In this document: positions 42,870 through 52,026 of the stretch, piece by piece
How positions within the stretch are numbered: position 1 is the first letter of the stretch
Layout: each line of letters starts with the position of its first letter
Origin: Candidatus Onthovicinus excrementipullorum
Lineage (GTDB): Bacteria > Bacillota > Clostridia > Oscillospirales > Acutalibacteraceae
Direction of reading: 5' to 3'
NCBI GenBank assembly: GCA_018712345.1
Contig: DVHG01000025.1
Span: 1 to 64,000, forward strand
Length of the DNA: 64,000 nt
Position numbers and translations under genes: made by a program
The notes under the pieces: model-generated
What the model saw: only the letters and a program-made list of their open reading frames with translations
Database searches by the model: none
What the model was told of the DNA's origin: nothing

Positions 42870-43721
42870 ATGCGTAAAAAGAAAACAGACACTCAGCCGC
42901 AATATTATATGTCGGCGATCAATAATCCCGTTTTAAATTACAGGGTATACATTATGAAGCCGAGGGAGAAGTTGCTGTTTTTCCTGCTTACATTTATTGC
43001 GGGCGGTCTGGTCGGGCTTGTGTTTTACGGAGGTCTCTTTAAGAATGACGACGGCGTTGCAACAGTCGCCACGTACATAAGCGACGTGCTCGTATTCTGT
43101 GTGGTTGGCCTGTTATCAAGTAAAATTTTTATTCCCGTGATTACACAGGCGCTAAAAAACAGAAGATTGAAAAAGTTGAAAATTCAATTCAGGGATTTTC
43201 TTGACTCGCTTTCCAATTCTCTGTCAGGCGGTATGAACGTGAATGACGCGATCGCAAATTCGTGTCATGATTTGGCCATGCAGTATTCTGACGATGCATA
43301 TATTGTTCGGGAGGTTCAGGAGATCATAAATGGCCTTCGAAACAATATCCCACTCGAAACGCTGCTGAAAGATTTTGGGGAACGCAGCGGCAATGACGAT
43401 ATTTCAAACTTCGCTGCTGTTTTTGAAACCGCGTATCGTACCGGAGGGAACATCAAAGAGATTATCCGGCGAACGACGGATATTATCAGTGAAAAAATTA
43501 TGATTTCTGAAGAGATTCAGACGAAAATCACCTCAAATAAGATGCAGATGCAGATCATGAACGTAATCCCGATTTTTCTCGTTCTCATGCTGCGTTTGTC
43601 AAGTTCAGAGTTTGATGCCGCCTTTGGCAGTATCGTAGGCGTAATATGTATGACCATTGGGGTCGGTTTCTTCCTGGCGGCTTATAAGATGGGGCAGAAA
43701 ATGATGGATATTAAGGGGTGA
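42870..43721 (+). CDS. tadB: TadB inner-membrane platform protein
   Basis: A 283-residue GspF/T2SF-domain protein. Two N-terminal membrane segments (LLFFLLTFIAGGLVGLVFYG and ISDVLVFCVVGLLSS) precede a cytoplasmic helical T2SF domain (DFLDSLSNSLSGGMNVNDAI, FETAYRTGGNIKEIIRRTTD) and two C-terminal membrane segments. With TadC it forms the platform on which TadA acts. It starts 13 bp after tadA with an AGGAG-type SD. Confidence 0.92.
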   Translation: MRKKKTDTQPQYYMSAINNPVLNYRVYIMKPREKLLFFLLTFIAGGLVGLVFYGGLFKNDDGVATVATYISDVLVFCVVGLLSSKIFIPVITQALKNRRLKKLKIQFRDFLDSLSNSLSGGMNVNDAIANSCHDLAMQYSDDAYIVREVQEIINGLRNNIPLETLLKDFGERSGNDDISNFAAVFETAYRTGGNIKEIIRRTTDIISEKIMISEEIQTKITSNKMQMQIMNVIPIFLVLMLRLSSSEFDAAFGSIVGVICMTIGVGFFLAAYKMGQKMMDIKG

Positions 43722-43725
43722 AATT

Positions 43726-44580
43726 ATGCGGCTGATATCATTGATTTTGGGCTCCGTACTTCTGGTGCTGTTGATCATCAAAATGTCAAAGGGGAAGAAA
43801 TTTGACGGCAGTTTAGAAGCTCTTGAGGACGCCGACTTTCCCCTGAAGGCCTTTTATGGGATTGGATTTGCCTGGAATGAGGGCAAGCTGCTCGGCCTGA
43901 AAGGGAAAGTTCGACATACATTGGTCAATCAGGCTAAATTACTTTATGATCCGCAGTATGCAGAGTATTATGCAACGGTAGTTTGGGCACAGGTTATCAG
44001 CGCTGTCCACCTTTCGCTGTGCGCTGGATTTGTTTTGGCGGGAGCTTTTGATTTTCCCTTCTTTATTCTGGTAGGCGTTCTTTGTGCAGCTATATTTGGA
44101 TTTTTCTTTTTTACAAAAATGAAAGAGCAATTAAAAAAGAGGCGGTCAGAGTGTGTGATAGAGCTGCCCGAGATCGTATCCACCATGGCGCTGCTGATGA
44201 ACTCCGGAATGGTTTTAAGGGACGCCTGGAAAAAGGTCGCCTATGGTAAGGAAGGGGCGGTCTATTCGCTGATGAAGGACTCCTGTACGGATATGCAGAA
44301 CGGTATGTCCGAAATAGATGCAATCTATAAATTCGGGGTTATGTCGGATACTCCGGAAATCAAAAAATTTACAGGCGCTCTGGTTCAGGGCCTTGAAAAG
44401 GGGAGTAAGGATCTGACTGATTTCCTCACCAGGCAATCCTCTGAAATGTGGAGCTTAAAGAAACAGATTATGCTGCAAAAGGGCGAGGCCGCAGCCTCCA
44501 AGCTTCTCGCGCCCATTGCCCTGATCTTTATTGGAATTATGATCATTGTCATCTCCGCAGCGGTCGGAATGCTATTATAG
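43726..44580 (+). CDS. tadC: TadC inner-membrane platform protein
   Basis: A 284-residue second T2SF-domain protein with an N-terminal anchor (LISLILGSVLLVLLIIK), a central membrane pair around AVHLSLCAGFVLAGAF, a cytoplasmic domain (CVIELPEIVSTMALLMNSGM, FTGALVQGLEKGSKDLTDFL) and a C-terminal hydrophobic segment (LLAPIALIFIGIMIIVIS). It lies 4 bp after tadB, the usual tadBC order. Confidence 0.92.
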   Translation: MRLISLILGSVLLVLLIIKMSKGKKFDGSLEALEDADFPLKAFYGIGFAWNEGKLLGLKGKVRHTLVNQAKLLYDPQYAEYYATVVWAQVISAVHLSLCAGFVLAGAFDFPFFILVGVLCAAIFGFFFFTKMKEQLKKRRSECVIELPEIVSTMALLMNSGMVLRDAWKKVAYGKEGAVYSLMKDSCTDMQNGMSEIDAIYKFGVMSDTPEIKKFTGALVQGLEKGSKDLTDFLTRQSSEMWSLKKQIMLQKGEAAASKLLAPIALIFIGIMIIVISAAVGMLL

Positions 44581-44628
44581 GTCCTTGACCTTATAGATAT
44601 AAAAAAATTTAGGAAAGAAGAGATCACT

Positions 44629-44886
44629 ATGAAAACACTCGAAAAAAAGCTCAATGCACTCGCATGGAAAGCACGCTTTAAGGCGATTGCTTTCAGGGAC
44701 TGGGCCCAGAAGGCGCTCACCAACGAAGACGGCGACACCAACTTCCTGTCAATCATTATCATTCTTGCCATCGTGCTGGTTGTGGCCATTATTTTCATCG
44801 CCTTAAAGGATGAGATTCTGGCTCTGGTACGTGACGCATGGGATAAATTTTCGCAGGCGTTCAGCGGTCAGGATACCAGCCTGTAG
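44629..44886 (+). CDS. flp: Flp-type pilin-like protein
   Basis: The 85-residue product has a long basic leader, then NEDGDTNFLSIIIILAIVLV, one hydrophobic helix, and a short polar tail ending SGQDTSL. A G-D junction before the hydrophobic helix fits prepilin peptidase cleavage, and the size and place after tadC fit the major pilin subunit. The Glu+5 of classical Flp pilins is not at its usual place, so processing should be tested. The SD is AGGAAAG. It is the smallest gene of the cluster and the only pilin-sized one. Confidence 0.75.
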   Translation: MKTLEKKLNALAWKARFKAIAFRDWAQKALTNEDGDTNFLSIIIILAIVLVVAIIFIALKDEILALVRDAWDKFSQAFSGQDTSL

Positions 44887-44930
44887 GCGAGCGATATCAT
44901 GCTGAAAAACGACCGTAGGAGTAAAGAGTG

Positions 44931-45728
44931 ATGGTTTTTTTGGTAACGGCGGCTTGTATGATAGCGGCGGCCTGCGCCTGTGCGATGTCTTACATAGCAG
45001 TCAATAAACGCCTTGAGGTCGGAGCAGCGCCATCCGCCCAAGCCGATGGTTTGGGGGCGGATGCCTCCGAACCGTCCGGCTCCTCCGGGCGGACGGGGGC
45101 GGTAAGCCCTGCGGACAGCGGGCGCGGGCCCGGTTTCATCGTGCAGTTAAAGCGCGGTTTTTCTGTGTCCCCGGTTCCGCGATGGAGCGTTTTTGCGGCG
45201 GCTGTCTTATTGACGGGTGTGGTGTGCTTTTGCGCCCAAATCTTTCAATGGGGCGGAAGCGGCATTGACACCATCGGGTTTATCAAGGTAGCCGTAACGG
45301 CCCTGATCATGATGTCGGCCGCAGTGATTGATCTGTTTACAAAAAAAATCCCCAGTTTTCTGCCCATCCTGTTTTTGATCGCCGGAACGATCATGCTGGC
45401 TGTTGAATTCATATATATGAGGGAATCATTTTTGATCCTTTTGGCAGGCAGTTTGGTCGGCCTGGTGGGCGGATTTCTGGTGCTGCTGCTCCTGTCCTTT
45501 ATCACAAAGGGGGGGCTCGGTATGGGCGACGTCAAGCTTGTCGCCGCAATGGGGTATTTAAGCGGGATAGCGGCTTCGTTTTATTCCTTCTTTTTCGCTA
45601 CGGTGCTGTGCCTGATCGTTACATTGGTGCTGTTGATTTCAAAACGGAAGAAGTTGAAGGATGAGCTTCCCTTTGGTCCGTTTCTCTACCTGGGATATGT
45701 TTTGGCGATTATTTTAGGGAAATTTTAA
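44931..45728 (+). CDS. tadV: A24 prepilin peptidase (TadV/CpaA)
   Basis: This 265-residue membrane aspartyl peptidase carries both catalytic motifs: AAVIDLFTKKIPS (first Asp) and GGLGMGDVKLVAA (GxGD, second Asp). It should cleave the Flp-like prepilin and the TadE-like pseudopilins. An N-terminal helix is followed by an unusual Gly/Ser/Ala-rich linker (SGSSGRTGAVSPADSGR) before the first core helix. ATG 44931 with GGAG 9 nt upstream is preferred to GTG 44928. Confidence 0.92.
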   Translation: MVFLVTAACMIAAACACAMSYIAVNKRLEVGAAPSAQADGLGADASEPSGSSGRTGAVSPADSGRGPGFIVQLKRGFSVSPVPRWSVFAAAVLLTGVVCFCAQIFQWGGSGIDTIGFIKVAVTALIMMSAAVIDLFTKKIPSFLPILFLIAGTIMLAVEFIYMRESFLILLAGSLVGLVGGFLVLLLLSFITKGGLGMGDVKLVAAMGYLSGIAASFYSFFFATVLCLIVTLVLLISKRKKLKDELPFGPFLYLGYVLAIILGKF

Positions 45729-45745
45729 GAGGGGGCTGGGATGAA

Positions 45746-47077
45746 GTGAAAGGATTACGAATATTTACCATCGTTGCTTTGGCCGTCCTGACCGCGGTGG
45801 GCTGGGTGACCTTTGCCGTGGATACGGGAACCGGTATTGTTTCTTACCAGTCCAGTATTTCGGAAGCGGACCAGTATGTGGAGGAGGGCCTCTATCAGCG
45901 TGCAATCCTGAAATATAAAGAGGCGATTGCGCAGAATAACTCGGAGGAAAACTGGGCAAAAATGTTCCATGCGTATGACCTGAGATATCAGGAGGATGCG
46001 GGAATTCTATCTGATTTTATAGCCGATCTGCAAAGTGCGCTTGCTCTTCATCCAAGGAATATTGACTTTATTCAAAAGCTGTATGAGCTGCATATGGTTT
46101 CAAATGATATAGAAAGCGCATATGATTGCTTAAGCACAGCAATTGAAAATGGCGTAGAAGATGAAAATATCCGCAAAGAAGCGCAGAAATTAAAGTATTC
46201 CTATGAGCTGGATTACCATACGTACACAGCTTTCAGAAGCCTGTCGGCGTCCGTATATGCTGTATCAAACGGAGAAAAGTGGGGGTATATAGACACTGCG
46301 GGTGAATCCCTGGCGGATTATAAATACTTCTATGCGGGCTCTCTCAATGATGAGAAGGTACGCGTCTGCGATACGGAGCTGGGCAGCAGGCTGCTGGATG
46401 GCGACGGCATGGTGCTGGGAATTTTCCCGTTCACCGTTACGGATTCGGGTGTATTCGCCGATGGTTTGGTACCGGTTTTAAACGGGGAAAAATACAGCTA
46501 TTATAACTCCTTTGCAAAGGAACAGTTTGGCGGCTATGACGCGGCGGGCACGTTTCAGGATGGCCTTGCAGCCGTGCAAAAGGACGGCGCGTGGTTCCTG
46601 ATTGATACATCCGGGGCGGAAAAAAGCGATAAATTTGCCGATATCGTCACGGATAATAATGGACGCTATTTAACCGGGGAGGTGATGGTGGCAGCAAAAG
46701 AGGCGGGTAAATACCAGTTGTTTGATGAAAAGGGAAAGCCTGTGAGCGACTTTACTGCGGACCAAATGGACATCTGTACAGCCGATGGAATCATTGCGTT
46801 TGAAAAGGACGGCAAGTGGGGCTTTGTGGATGCTTCGGGGAAGGTGGTCATAGAACCGTGCTATGAACAGGCAAAAAGCTTTTCCTGTGGATTGGCTGCC
46901 GTCTGTCAGAGCGGCAGATGGGGCTTTATCAACAGCTCAAATGAACTGGTGATTGAGTACAGGTTTGCCGGGGCGGATTATTTTAATTCTGCCGGGACCT
47001 GTATGGTGCGCGGGGATGCCCCCGACGCCGATGATGAAATTCTTTGGCAGTTATTGGTATTAAATCTTGGGTTATAG
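45746..47077 (+). CDS. Membrane-anchored TPR and WG-repeat protein
   Basis: The 443-residue protein has an N-terminal signal anchor (GLRIFTIVALAVLTAVGW), a TPR-like helical region (about residues 38-150, with YVEEGLYQRAILKYKEAI) and five to six WG repeats (EKWGYIDTAGE, GAWFLIDTSGA, GKWGFVDASGK, GRWGFINSSNE). WG repeats form beta structures of unclear binding role. The start is GTG 45746 after GGGGGCTGGG. Lying between the prepilin peptidase and pseudopilin genes, it may be an extracellular scaffold (in the position of TadD-type TPR proteins), but this is inference from position. Confidence 0.8.
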   Translation: MKGLRIFTIVALAVLTAVGWVTFAVDTGTGIVSYQSSISEADQYVEEGLYQRAILKYKEAIAQNNSEENWAKMFHAYDLRYQEDAGILSDFIADLQSALALHPRNIDFIQKLYELHMVSNDIESAYDCLSTAIENGVEDENIRKEAQKLKYSYELDYHTYTAFRSLSASVYAVSNGEKWGYIDTAGESLADYKYFYAGSLNDEKVRVCDTELGSRLLDGDGMVLGIFPFTVTDSGVFADGLVPVLNGEKYSYYNSFAKEQFGGYDAAGTFQDGLAAVQKDGAWFLIDTSGAEKSDKFADIVTDNNGRYLTGEVMVAAKEAGKYQLFDEKGKPVSDFTADQMDICTADGIIAFEKDGKWGFVDASGKVVIEPCYEQAKSFSCGLAAVCQSGRWGFINSSNELVIEYRFAGADYFNSAGTCMVRGDAPDADDEILWQLLVLNLGL

Positions 47078-47091
47078 AAAGGGTGCAGAAC

Positions 47092-48006
47092 ATGAAAAAA
47101 TTAAGTGCGATCCTGGCGTTGGTGTTATCCATGACATGCCTGTTTGCGGCCTGCGGCGGGGATGGGAACGAAAATAACGGCGGAGGAACCGGCAGCGGCG
47201 GTGAAGACAAGCCGGCAGCGGCGGTGAATAAGGAATATTTTGAGTGGGATGACTTTGAGCCCAATAAGATTACAGGGTACAGTGACAAGGGACTGAGGCA
47301 GAAGGAAATCACCATTCCGGCTAACTGCACCTATGGTTCTGGGGCTTTTTGGGAGAATCCTACTGTTGAAAAAATCTATTTTGAAGATGGAGATGTTGAA
47401 TTAAAGGACTCCATGTTTAAAGATTGCACTGCTTTGAAGTACGTGGATCTGCCGGATAATATTACAGAAATCCCAAGAGGTTGCTTCTGGGAGTGTACGT
47501 CACTGGAGAGTATAGAAATACCTGACAGTGTCACCATGATCGGAGATTCGGCTTTCTACAGCTGTGAAAGTCTCAAAACGGTCGATTTAGGGAATGCGGT
47601 GGAAGAGATTTCAGATGATGCCTTCGCAAATTGTGCGAATCTTACCTCGGTCAACTTGCCCGCCTCTTTAAAATCTATTGGAAGTCACGCTTTTGCCTAT
47701 GATGAGCTGCTGGAGCAGGTCACTTTCAGCGACGGTCTTGAAACGATCGGCGAATGGGCGTTTTACAACTGCCATCAGTTCACAAAGGTCGAGCTGCCGG
47801 AGACGCTGACCTCGTTGGGGACCATGGCTTTCTCCTACTGTGACAGTCTGACGGAAATCTATCTGCCGGCAAGCCTGACCACGGTTGAGACATCCTCCTT
47901 TGGCCAGCGTGCAAATGTGATTACCGTATATGTCAAGCAGGGCTCCGCCGCGGACACACAGTTTGACAGATATAATGACGGAATGATGAAAAAAGCCTAC
48001 TATTGA
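47092..48006 (+). CDS. BspA-like leucine-rich repeat lipoprotein
   Basis: The 304-residue protein has a lipoprotein signal (KKLSAILALVLSMTCLFAAC, Cys near residue 21), a Gly/Asn-rich spacer, and then seven or so LRR_5 repeats of about 23 residues. Examples are VDLPDNITEIPRGCFWECTS, EIPDSVTMIGDSAFYSCES and ELPETLTSLGTMAFSYCDSL. LRR_5 proteins of gut bacteria often bind host or bacterial surface ligands. ATG 47092 follows AAAGGGTGC; the longer ORF from 47044 overlaps the previous gene. Its place inside a tad operon suggests a surface-exposed accessory. Confidence 0.88.
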   Translation: MKKLSAILALVLSMTCLFAACGGDGNENNGGGTGSGGEDKPAAAVNKEYFEWDDFEPNKITGYSDKGLRQKEITIPANCTYGSGAFWENPTVEKIYFEDGDVELKDSMFKDCTALKYVDLPDNITEIPRGCFWECTSLESIEIPDSVTMIGDSAFYSCESLKTVDLGNAVEEISDDAFANCANLTSVNLPASLKSIGSHAFAYDELLEQVTFSDGLETIGEWAFYNCHQFTKVELPETLTSLGTMAFSYCDSLTEIYLPASLTTVETSSFGQRANVITVYVKQGSAADTQFDRYNDGMMKKAYY

Positions 48007-48020
48007 TGGGGAAGTGCCAT

Positions 48021-48707
48021 ATGGCAAAGATAAGGGCGCGATTGCGCGATGAAAACGGAGAAGTGATGCTGGAATCAACGCTGGTCATGACGTTCACGCT
48101 GTTTATCCTGATGGCGATGATCAGCGTGGGGTTCCTGTTTTACCAGCAGGCGATGGTGAGCACCGTCGCCTCGGACATCGCCGTGGACATCGCCTCCTCC
48201 TACAAGCTCACCAATCAGGAGATGGGCTCCGGCCAGGTTTCCTCCAACACGCTGAACGATGTAAGGCTCTACAGAACTTCTGTGGCCATGGCCAGCATGA
48301 AGGCGCTGCACAAACAGCGCGCGGAGAAATACCTGCCGGAGCGCGTCCGGCTGACCTCACTGGGCATTCTGGATAAGGAGCCGGTGCTGGACCACTTTGA
48401 TATCACAGTGGATAACGTGGGGCGGATGCACGTGGAGGTCGGCGTATCCATGGAGTGCGATATCCTCTTCAGCGGCGCGCTGGAGTATTTGGGGCTCATT
48501 GATTCCACGCCGTCCTTCAGCGCGTCCGGCAGGGCGGAGTGCCTTGACGTCACGGCGTATGCCAGCCACGTCCAGTTTTTAAATTATGTGGGCAATAAGC
48601 TGGAGGGCACCAATGCGGATAAGGCCCTGACGAGCATCCTCGGCATATTTAAAGATGCCGATTCGATCGGGGATATGCTGCTGGGCGGCACGGGGCCGGA
48701 GGAATAA
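48021..48707 (+). CDS. tadE: TadE-like pseudopilin
   Basis: The 228-residue protein begins with a short basic stretch and RDENGEVMLESTLVMTFTLF, a class III prepilin-like cleavage region with Glu near +5 and one hydrophobic helix, followed by a soluble domain. This is the layout of TadE/TadF minor pilins. ATG 48021 is chosen because GGGGAAG lies upstream; earlier in-frame starts at 48003 and 48006 lack a good SD. The stop is 3 bp from the next start. Confidence 0.82.
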   Translation: MAKIRARLRDENGEVMLESTLVMTFTLFILMAMISVGFLFYQQAMVSTVASDIAVDIASSYKLTNQEMGSGQVSSNTLNDVRLYRTSVAMASMKALHKQRAEKYLPERVRLTSLGILDKEPVLDHFDITVDNVGRMHVEVGVSMECDILFSGALEYLGLIDSTPSFSASGRAECLDVTAYASHVQFLNYVGNKLEGTNADKALTSILGIFKDADSIGDMLLGGTGPEE

Positions 48708-48709
48708 TC

Positions 48710-51403
48710 ATGAAGCTGTTCAAAAAAAGGAAGAAAGTACATAAATATATCAACGGCAGCAAGGGCGTCGTCTCCCTCTTTTTATGCCTACTCATGACGC
48801 CGGTCCTGTCGGTCGCGTCCGCACTGGTGGAATTTTCCCGGTACCAGAATACGGAGTCCGTCTTTCAGGAGGTCATGGACTGCGCCTCGCTCTCCACCAT
48901 GGCCAACTATGATGCGTACCTGCAGAAGCGCTTCGGCCTGTTTGCCGTATCGCAGGACTGCGATATCGGCGCGGTGTATGGGGACAGCCTGCGGAAAAAC
49001 AGCGCCGTGATGGAGGGGGTGTCTCTGGGCGATGAGATCACCGCCGGCGGCACGCTCCCCCTCTCCGAGACGGACGTCATCAAGCGGCAGATTCTGGATT
49101 TCAGTGAGAGCACCGTGCTCACGGAGATCATTCTGGAGGATTTGCATCTGCAGGATTTGCTCGATGAGCTGGACAAGCTGATGAATATCAGCGGCATGCT
49201 TGATGTCCTGGACAGCATGAGCAATATGACCACCAAGGTCCGGGAACTGGTCGAGAGCGGCGAGGCCTTCCTTGAAAGGCTGAACACCGCCGTCACCCAG
49301 GTGGAGACGCTGAAAACGAATGTGACGGCCTTTGCGTCCTCCATCGCGGATCTCTGCCGGAAAATCAGGGAGGATGGGACCACTATCGACTACGCTACGC
49401 CGGAGAGCGAGACCTCTTCCCTGGAGGCGGTGGCGGAGAAATATCTGACGGACATCCAAGCGATCTATGACAATACGGCGGCGCTGATCGATTCGGTCAC
49501 CGCCTTAAAGGAGACCGTCACCGGCATCCCGGACGCGCTGGAGGCGCTGAAAACAGATTATGAGGAGGCCGCCGCCGCCGTTGCGGCCGTGAGTGACAGC
49601 TTCTCCGACATCTCCCAGTCCAGCCACACCGGCTCCGCCGGGGAGGGCAGCGGCGACGTTCAGGATGTCTCCGATGATGCGACGTCATTATATGAAGAGC
49701 TTCTTAAGGATATCAAAAAAGCCATTGATGATGCGGCAGAGGATTTTAGCAATTCAACTATTGACGCGCTGAAGTCGGCGGCGGACGGGTTCGCCCAGAA
49801 ATTGGTCGACGAGCTGGGGCTGGATGTGGCCAAGCGCTGGAATCTGACCGAATATTACCGGCTGCCGCTGTCGGATGACGCCAAAGCGGATTTAAAGGAT
49901 CTGCTGAGTGTGATGCCGGAGGTCTGGGAGGACGGCAGCTATGACGGACTCATTCAGTTGCTAAAGGAGAAATATGTCCCTAATGCGTTTTTTGAAATTG
50001 ATTTTTCTGAAATTAAAAATGTCCTATATACTGCGATTGATTACGCAAAATCTCAATTTGTTGCAGATGCTCAAAAATCCGTTGGCGAAATTCTGACGAA
50101 CCTCGTGAACACCATCACCAGCCTGTTCAGTCTGGATGTCTTTTATGACGGCAGCCTGAACGCTTTCCTGGATGACGAGACCATCTCCACCCTGCTGTCG
50201 GACAGCGGCTACAGGGGCGGGGAGGAGGATAACCCCTATGTCAACCTGCTCAATGCCATTTCCTCCATGATTGGTGCGGTAAACACTTTTGTGGATTCCA
50301 TCGGCAGCCTGAATTTTTTCGGGATGATCGACGGGATCGCCAAGCTGATCAATTCCATCAAGGAAACTGTGACGGCCATTGTCAACCTGACGGCCAAGAC
50401 GGTGGAAAAGATCGGCGAACTGGTTGGCTGGGTCGCCAACGGGGAGTGGGAAAATTTCGGCGAGCTGCTGCTGATGGCCGGCTATATGACGCACAATCTG
50501 CCCAACAGGACGCTGGCGGGCAGAAAGGAGGTATCTGTGAACGGCGGCGTATCCTATCAGACGATTCTGGACGGGGAGACATTGACGGGCTTCCCGTACG
50601 CCGATATTCAGACCCCCGCCAAGCAGCTTGAGGGCGGTCTGGCCGATATCAGCGCTCTGGCGGGCTTTCTGGAACGCACGCAGACCGGCGGCACGGACCA
50701 GATGTTCCGCGGGGCCGAATTGGAGTACATACTGGCCGGCACCCCCTCGGAGGTCATGAATCAGGCCGTGGTGTTCATGCAGATCTACTTCCTGCGCCTG
50801 CTGCTGGATCTGGTCCCCGTGTTTACGGACCCGGCTGTTTCTACCATGGCAGCATCCGCCACCATCGCCTGCTGGGCGGTGTATCTGATCGTGGCATTTG
50901 CGGAGCCGCTGTGCGATACCGTGCTGCTGGTAAACGGCAGCGAGCAGGTCAATTTTATCAAAAGGTCCTGCTACCTGACACCGACGGGCGTGGACAATTT
51001 TCTTGGGGCTCTGACTGACGTCATAAGCAAGAGTGATGCCATAAAGGCCTCGGCAAAGGATACGATGTCTCAGGCAATCAGCGGAAAATTGGGAACAAAA
51101 GCTCCCAATACGACATTTTTGAACGGGATATTACCCATGGACTATGACACGCACTGCCTGCTGATCCTGATGTTTACCACAACGACGGACGATATGCTGC
51201 GCCGATTGGCCAACATCGTACAGCTGGAGGCAAATTACCACTATTCGCAAAGCGGCGCGTCATACACCTTTGATATTGCCAAAGCCTACACGGGTATTTC
51301 CGCATCCGCGGATGCAGAATTTGACTCATTTATCAAGATCTTTCAGACAAGCGGTTCCGATTCCCTGATCAAAAAGCGATTCACCCGAACGCAGACCTAT
51401 TGA
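48710..51403 (+). CDS. DUF5702 / TadG-like large membrane protein
   Basis: An 897-residue protein with an N-terminal basic stretch and GSKGVVSLFLCLLMTPVLSV membrane helix, followed by ALVEFSRYQNTESVFQEVMD and NYDAYLQKRFGLFAVSQD, typical of DUF5702 proteins found in Firmicute tad loci. Long helical, coiled-coil-prone stretches (about 130-370) and a Gly/Ser spacer (HTGSAGEGSGD) follow. A second hydrophobic segment lies near residues 715-745. TadG-type proteins may link the pilus base to the wall; the function of DUF5702 is not established. It is about twice the length of a typical TadG. Confidence 0.75.
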   Translation: MKLFKKRKKVHKYINGSKGVVSLFLCLLMTPVLSVASALVEFSRYQNTESVFQEVMDCASLSTMANYDAYLQKRFGLFAVSQDCDIGAVYGDSLRKNSAVMEGVSLGDEITAGGTLPLSETDVIKRQILDFSESTVLTEIILEDLHLQDLLDELDKLMNISGMLDVLDSMSNMTTKVRELVESGEAFLERLNTAVTQVETLKTNVTAFASSIADLCRKIREDGTTIDYATPESETSSLEAVAEKYLTDIQAIYDNTAALIDSVTALKETVTGIPDALEALKTDYEEAAAAVAAVSDSFSDISQSSHTGSAGEGSGDVQDVSDDATSLYEELLKDIKKAIDDAAEDFSNSTIDALKSAADGFAQKLVDELGLDVAKRWNLTEYYRLPLSDDAKADLKDLLSVMPEVWEDGSYDGLIQLLKEKYVPNAFFEIDFSEIKNVLYTAIDYAKSQFVADAQKSVGEILTNLVNTITSLFSLDVFYDGSLNAFLDDETISTLLSDSGYRGGEEDNPYVNLLNAISSMIGAVNTFVDSIGSLNFFGMIDGIAKLINSIKETVTAIVNLTAKTVEKIGELVGWVANGEWENFGELLLMAGYMTHNLPNRTLAGRKEVSVNGGVSYQTILDGETLTGFPYADIQTPAKQLEGGLADISALAGFLERTQTGGTDQMFRGAELEYILAGTPSEVMNQAVVFMQIYFLRLLLDLVPVFTDPAVSTMAASATIACWAVYLIVAFAEPLCDTVLLVNGSEQVNFIKRSCYLTPTGVDNFLGALTDVISKSDAIKASAKDTMSQAISGKLGTKAPNTTFLNGILPMDYDTHCLLILMFTTTTDDMLRRLANIVQLEANYHYSQSGASYTFDIAKAYTGISASADAEFDSFIKIFQTSGSDSLIKKRFTRTQTY

Positions 51404-51426
51404 GCGGCGTCAGAAGGAGAACACCG

Positions 51427-52023
51427 ATGTTTAGATTCAAAAAAAACGAACATGGAGTCGTTTCATTGGAAGCGTGTATCGTTCTGCCCATTTTCATATT
51501 CGTGCTGATGTTTTTCTACGGGCTTATGGTCTTCTTTTCAGGGCATCAGCTCCTGTCCCACTCGTTAATACAGAGTGCGGAGAGCCTGTCCCTCGATCCC
51601 TATGCCACAGAAAGATTAAATATCAGCTGGGATGAGATGGAAGGCGGGAAAGATCTGGTGCAGGCCATGTATGCTGATGCGTTTTCTTCGCAGGATCCGT
51701 ACTTTTCCTCCAATGAAAAGTGGTATGCGGAAAACAGCGATTTGCTGATCCCAACAGTCCGCAAACGATTCCTCGGGTACCTTGTCGGCTCCGGAACTTC
51801 CTCCGAGGTGGAAAAGGCCGCGGACGAAAAGCTGAAAACCATCGGCGTGCAAAACGGACTGTCGGGTTTGGACTTTAGTGAAACCAAAGTGGAGGATGGA
51901 GTATTGACCATTACCATCAAATACAGGCAGGAATTTGTTTTTAACTTTCAGGGGCTGGCCGCATTTGACAGGCAGCAAACAATCACTATCACCTTATGGG
52001 ATGTAGCTGAAGGGACGAATTGA
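51427..52023 (+). CDS. TadE/TadF-like pseudopilin
   Basis: A 198-residue protein starting with a basic stretch, KNEHGVVSLEACIVLPIFIF (prepilin-like G-V-V-S-L-E, Glu at +5) and one hydrophobic helix, then a soluble domain. ATG 51427 follows AGAAGGAG. Its N-terminus shares GVVSLEA with the TadE family, and it likely is the second minor pilin, processed by the A24 peptidase at 44931. It starts 23 bp after the DUF5702 gene. Confidence 0.82.
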   Translation: MFRFKKNEHGVVSLEACIVLPIFIFVLMFFYGLMVFFSGHQLLSHSLIQSAESLSLDPYATERLNISWDEMEGGKDLVQAMYADAFSSQDPYFSSNEKWYAENSDLLIPTVRKRFLGYLVGSGTSSEVEKAADEKLKTIGVQNGLSGLDFSETKVEDGVLTITIKYRQEFVFNFQGLAAFDRQQTITITLWDVAEGTN

Positions 52024-52026
52024 AGA

